Shown here piece after piece: positions 14,167 to 16,715 of a stretch of 16,715 nt of DNA; position 1 is the stretch's first letter; every line of letters begins with the position of its first letter. Origin of the DNA: an uncultured Clostridium sp. (GTDB taxonomy: Bacteria; Bacillota; Clostridia; TANB77; CAG-508); assembly GCA_946496115.1 (NCBI GenBank), contig CAMMFK010000028.1, positions 1 to 16,715 of the forward strand, read 5' to 3'. The notes below the pieces were generated by a model. It was not told where the DNA came from and searched no databases. It worked only from the letters and a program-made list of their open reading frames with translations. The translations under genes were made by a program, and so were the position numbers.

Positions 14167-16252
14167 ATAAGGCTCTAACTACTTCATTATATTTTTCAAA
14201 TATTTTATATAATCCATAGTTTCTAATACCATACTCATTAGCGGCTTCACCTGTACCATTATATCTTGATAATATATTTTTTACTTTATATTCTTCCGTA
14301 TCATAATCATAACCGCCATTTTTTTGATAAGCACAGTACAAAAGATTTAATGATGCCATTTTTATATTATAGTCAACATCACCATTTAGTTGATACCAAA
14401 CTGTTTTCAAATCCCCCTCATTATTTGGGTTCATTTTATTTCCAGTAATAATTCCTCGGTCAATGGCAAAGTTAAAAGCATTTATAGCAGTAGACGCAAA
14501 TATTTGACATATACCTGTACTACAATCATTTTTTCCTATTCCTGTTTCATAATAAGTTTTTACTGCTGTATCTGCAAGACTGTCATCTAAACCTTCTACA
14601 CCACATTCCCACATTATTATAGTTTGTATTAAAGATTTCCTTACTTTAAATTGTTTACTATATTTAGTCACTATATCATCGTAGTTCATTAGGATAGCAA
14701 AAGTATTTTCTCTACTTCTAAGTGCTTTTAGCTTTTGAAGAGTATTCATAATACCATCTAAATAAGGAATAATTTCTTCTCCTAAGAATTGTTTTAAAGA
14801 TTCTACCATTAAAGAGTCATCTTCGGAATTAGTGGGATTATTAGGGTCTGTTGAAGGAGTAATTGCATTAAATAGTTCATTCCAAGTATTTTCTCCAACA
14901 ATACCATCGGCATCTAAGCCTCTATCAGATTGAAATTTAGTAACAGCATTTTTAGTGTTATTACCATATATTCCATCAACAGAGCCAACGGAATAGCCTA
15001 AATCAGATAATCTTCTTTGGAGTAATTTAATATTATCATCTGCCATGCCATAAGCCATTAAATAACCTGGATATGAAACAGAAACTTGTTCTTTTGGAAA
15101 AAGTGCATCCCATGTAATTGGACCTACATCTCCATCGACACTTAGACCATTGTCAGATTGGAATTGCTTTACAGCAGCTTGAACTCCATATCCATATTGA
15201 CCATCTACTCCACCAGAAACAGTATATCCAAGAGCAATAAGTTTTTGCTGAATTTTGACAACATTTTCACCTCTAGCTCCCATTGTGATTATATATCCTG
15301 GATAAGTAGATACCATACCTGATTGAGGAAATAAAGTATCCCAAGTATTTTTACCGACAATACCATCAGCATCTAGTCCATTATCTGTTTGAAAAGTGAT
15401 TACAGCATTTTTCGTTCCATTCCCAAAAATACCATCGGCTCCGCCTTCAACATTATATCCTCTTCTAATTAATTCATCTTGAACTTTCTTTACATTATCA
15501 CCACTAGCTCCATATCCAATTAAAGAGCCGGGATAACTAGAAGGCATTATTGTTGTAGGGTCTTCTAATTTTGCCCAAGTAGCTGGACCAATCATACCAT
15601 CTACAGCAAGCCCATTATCGGCTTGGAACTGTCTAACTATTTGTTCTGTTTCAGAACCGAAAATGCCATCAGCGCCATAATTTAAAATATAGCCTTTACT
15701 AATTAATTTATTTTGAGCATATGTAACTGCTTCACCAGTTGAACCTTTATAAATTAAAGGCATTTCAGAAGGAGCTTCAGTAGTACTATTTTCTATCTGT
15801 TCATTACCAGTGTAATTAGGAACAGCATATCCTCTTATTTGAGAATCACCAATTTGATAACTATATATATTAACTTGGTCACTATGATTTCCCTCAACAG
15901 TATAAACAATATTATTAACAACTCTATCAACAATTCCAACATGGTCAATAACACCATCTTGTTCCCAATCAAAGAAGATTATATCTCCGGTCTGAGGGAC
16001 ATAGTTTCTATCTCTAGTCTGACCTTTGTTAGCAAACCAGTTAAATCCAGTTGGACAGTACGCAAATTTAGGAACAGTATTCTCCGAAACACCAGCTTTA
16101 TGCATACAATAACTTACAAACATAGCACACCAAGGCTGATTAGGCATTCCATACCAAGTTCCGAATAAGTTATCGTTGTTATAACCCTCTTTATAACCTA
16201 AATAACATTTTGCAATTATTATAATTCTTTGTCTTGTTTCATCAACACTCAT
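14165..16252 (-). CDS. CHAP - four peptidoglycan-binding repeats - lytic transglycosylase-like hydrolase
   Basis: A 695-residue modular wall hydrolase. Residues 5-148 are a CHAP amidase/endopeptidase domain with Cys42 (PWCAMF), His104 (IDHVGIV) and Glu120/Asn122 (VEGN). Four PG_binding_1 repeats follow at about 163-230, 239-309, 317-386 and 394-462, each with DG[IQ][FY]G and [DV]DG-[IVD]-G motifs. Residues about 530-690 resemble a soluble-transglycosylase lysozyme fold: catalytic-type Glu549 in IIMWECG, STGICQI in place of GLMQI, NIKMASLNLLY, and RYNGTG before YG. One protein could cut both peptide and glycan. There is no signal peptide. AAGGATGTGA lies upstream of ATG 16252. Its repeats closely resemble those of the plus-strand hydrolase. 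It may be an endolysin or conjugation enzyme; context cannot decide. Confidence 0.88.
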   Translation of the reverse strand: MSVDETRQRIIIIAKCYLGYKEGYNNDNLFGTWYGMPNQPWCAMFVSYCMHKAGVSENTVPKFAYCPTGFNWFANKGQTRDRNYVPQTGDIIFFDWEQDGVIDHVGIVDRVVNNIVYTVEGNHSDQVNIYSYQIGDSQIRGYAVPNYTGNEQIENSTTEAPSEMPLIYKGSTGEAVTYAQNKLISKGYILNYGADGIFGSETEQIVRQFQADNGLAVDGMIGPATWAKLEDPTTIMPSSYPGSLIGYGASGDNVKKVQDELIRRGYNVEGGADGIFGNGTKNAVITFQTDNGLDADGIVGKNTWDTLFPQSGMVSTYPGYIITMGARGENVVKIQQKLIALGYTVSGGVDGQYGYGVQAAVKQFQSDNGLSVDGDVGPITWDALFPKEQVSVSYPGYLMAYGMADDNIKLLQRRLSDLGYSVGSVDGIYGNNTKNAVTKFQSDRGLDADGIVGENTWNELFNAITPSTDPNNPTNSEDDSLMVESLKQFLGEEIIPYLDGIMNTLQKLKALRSRENTFAILMNYDDIVTKYSKQFKVRKSLIQTIIMWECGVEGLDDSLADTAVKTYYETGIGKNDCSTGICQIFASTAINAFNFAIDRGIITGNKMNPNNEGDLKTVWYQLNGDVDYNIKMASLNLLYCAYQKNGGYDYDTEEYKVKNILSRYNGTGEAANEYGIRNYGLYKIFEKYNEVVRAL

Positions 16253-16292
16253 AAATTAATCACATCCTTACTTATATATTAAATAGCTATTT

Positions 16293-16308
16293 TTTGAATA
16301 TATTCAAA
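16293..16308. promoter_or_regulatory. Perfect 16-base palindrome upstream of the CHAP hydrolase
   Basis: TTTGAATATATTCAAA is a perfect dyad centred about 48 bases upstream of the minus-strand start. It contains a TTGAAT that could serve as a -35 element on that strand. It is an operator candidate; the binding protein is unknown. Confidence 0.45.
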
Positions 16309-16620
16309 TCATATTATAATTAAAAAATATATTGAAAAATATAAAGTGGAGGGAAACTGATTAAAATGGCTTAATAGTGTATGCAAAATAGTAAAAAGTT
16401 AATTAATTTGAAAAAATGTCAAAAAATTGAAGGAAAATATTTAAATAAATCTGTTTTAAGATTTTCCATAAATATCACACTTCTTACATAATAATTTATA
16501 TTTTAGATAAATAAAAAAATAGAAATTAGATAAGTTGTCGGAATAATCAAATGAAAATTTATGAATTTAAGTAGAAAAAAAGAAAAGTATAAACACATAT
16601 AAATATAAAGGAGTGAAGAT
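16309..16620. other. AT-rich intergenic stretch without a gene
   Basis: I see no convincing coding sequence here. GGAAAAT (16432-16438) and ATTTTCC (16461-16467) form a weak inverted repeat. AAAGGAGTG (16608-16616) is the ribosome binding site for the last gene. Nothing else stands out. Confidence 0.5.
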
Positions 16621-16715
16621 ATGGATACAGAAGAAATTAAAAAATATATTAATAAAGAACTAAAGCAATTTAAAATAAAGCAGTATAGCAAAGGGTATAA
16701 ATACTTAGCAGAAGC
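16621..16715 (+). CDS. 5' end of a small gene, Spo0A C-terminal-domain-like
   Basis: Only 31 full codons are present before the window ends. ATG 16621 follows a good AAAGGAGTG. The peptide, with two helices ending KQYSKGYKYLAEA, resembles the beginning of the Spo0A DNA-binding domain, where a hydrophobic helix is followed by xKGYxYLxEAI. Short proteins carrying only this domain occur on clostridial elements. With so little sequence this remains a suggestion. Confidence 0.4.
   Translation, partial: MDTEEIKKYINKELKQFKIKQYSKGYKYLAE

Noticed and set aside
16536..16543. Spo0A box (TGTCGGAA)
   Set aside because: It has one extra base relative to the TGTCGAA consensus and is a single copy, so it is too weak to call.

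Overview
The window is very AT-rich DNA with strong AGGAGG-type ribosome binding sites, TTG and GTG starts, and spoVG, AbrB-type and sortase genes. It is most consistent with a low-GC Firmicute, probably an uncultured gut clostridium or relative. The gene content looks like part of an integrative or conjugative element: surface adhesin and sortase, SpoVG, a RusA-like nuclease, a replication-relaxation-like protein, a VirD4/TraG coupling ATPase, an S1-domain protein and two large peptidoglycan hydrolases. No relaxase, integrase, VirB4, rRNA, tRNA or CRISPR array is visible.

Layout. Positions 61-4251 hold a sortase, a small membrane protein and a 1002-residue adhesin with a thioester-type head and six CnaB repeats. 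Positions 4319-9436 are a co-oriented conjugation or DNA-processing block (spoVG, RusA-like, winged-helix protein, T4CP, S1 protein, small accessory protein). Several of these genes have terminator-like hairpins directly in front of the ribosome binding site. Positions 9605-12554 hold a small membrane protein and a peptidoglycan-binding/DUF1906 hydrolase. Positions 12705-13487 hold a divergent XRE repressor and AbrB-type pair with an operator-like inverted repeat. A membrane-anchored protein (13648-14142) then converges on a minus-strand CHAP, 4x peptidoglycan-binding, transglycosylase hydrolase (14165-16252). A truncated Spo0A-C-like gene starts at 16621.

The main discovery is translational. 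Two unrelated genes, the T4CP and the DUF1906 hydrolase, are not single open frames. Both become full length if the ribosome moves +1 at CGG codons: four in the T4CP (7518, 7567, 7574, 7602) and one in the hydrolase (11192). At each site an extra C precedes a glycine codon (GGA or GGT). I scanned every CGG in the annotated genes by eye, on both strands. None is read as a normal in-frame arginine codon, and all five in-frame CGGs are frameshift points. This suggests a lineage in which CGG is unassigned or starved and acts as a +1 shift (or CGGN four-base) signal. A systematic sequencing artefact or decay of two pseudogenes has to be excluded.

How the genes work together (inference): the adhesin and sortase would help cell contact, the hydrolases would open the wall, and the T4CP would deliver DNA. 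SpoVG, XRE, AbrB and leader hairpins would control expression. CGG-dependent frameshifting would gate full-length T4CP and hydrolase, because the unshifted products stop within a few codons and lose essential domains.
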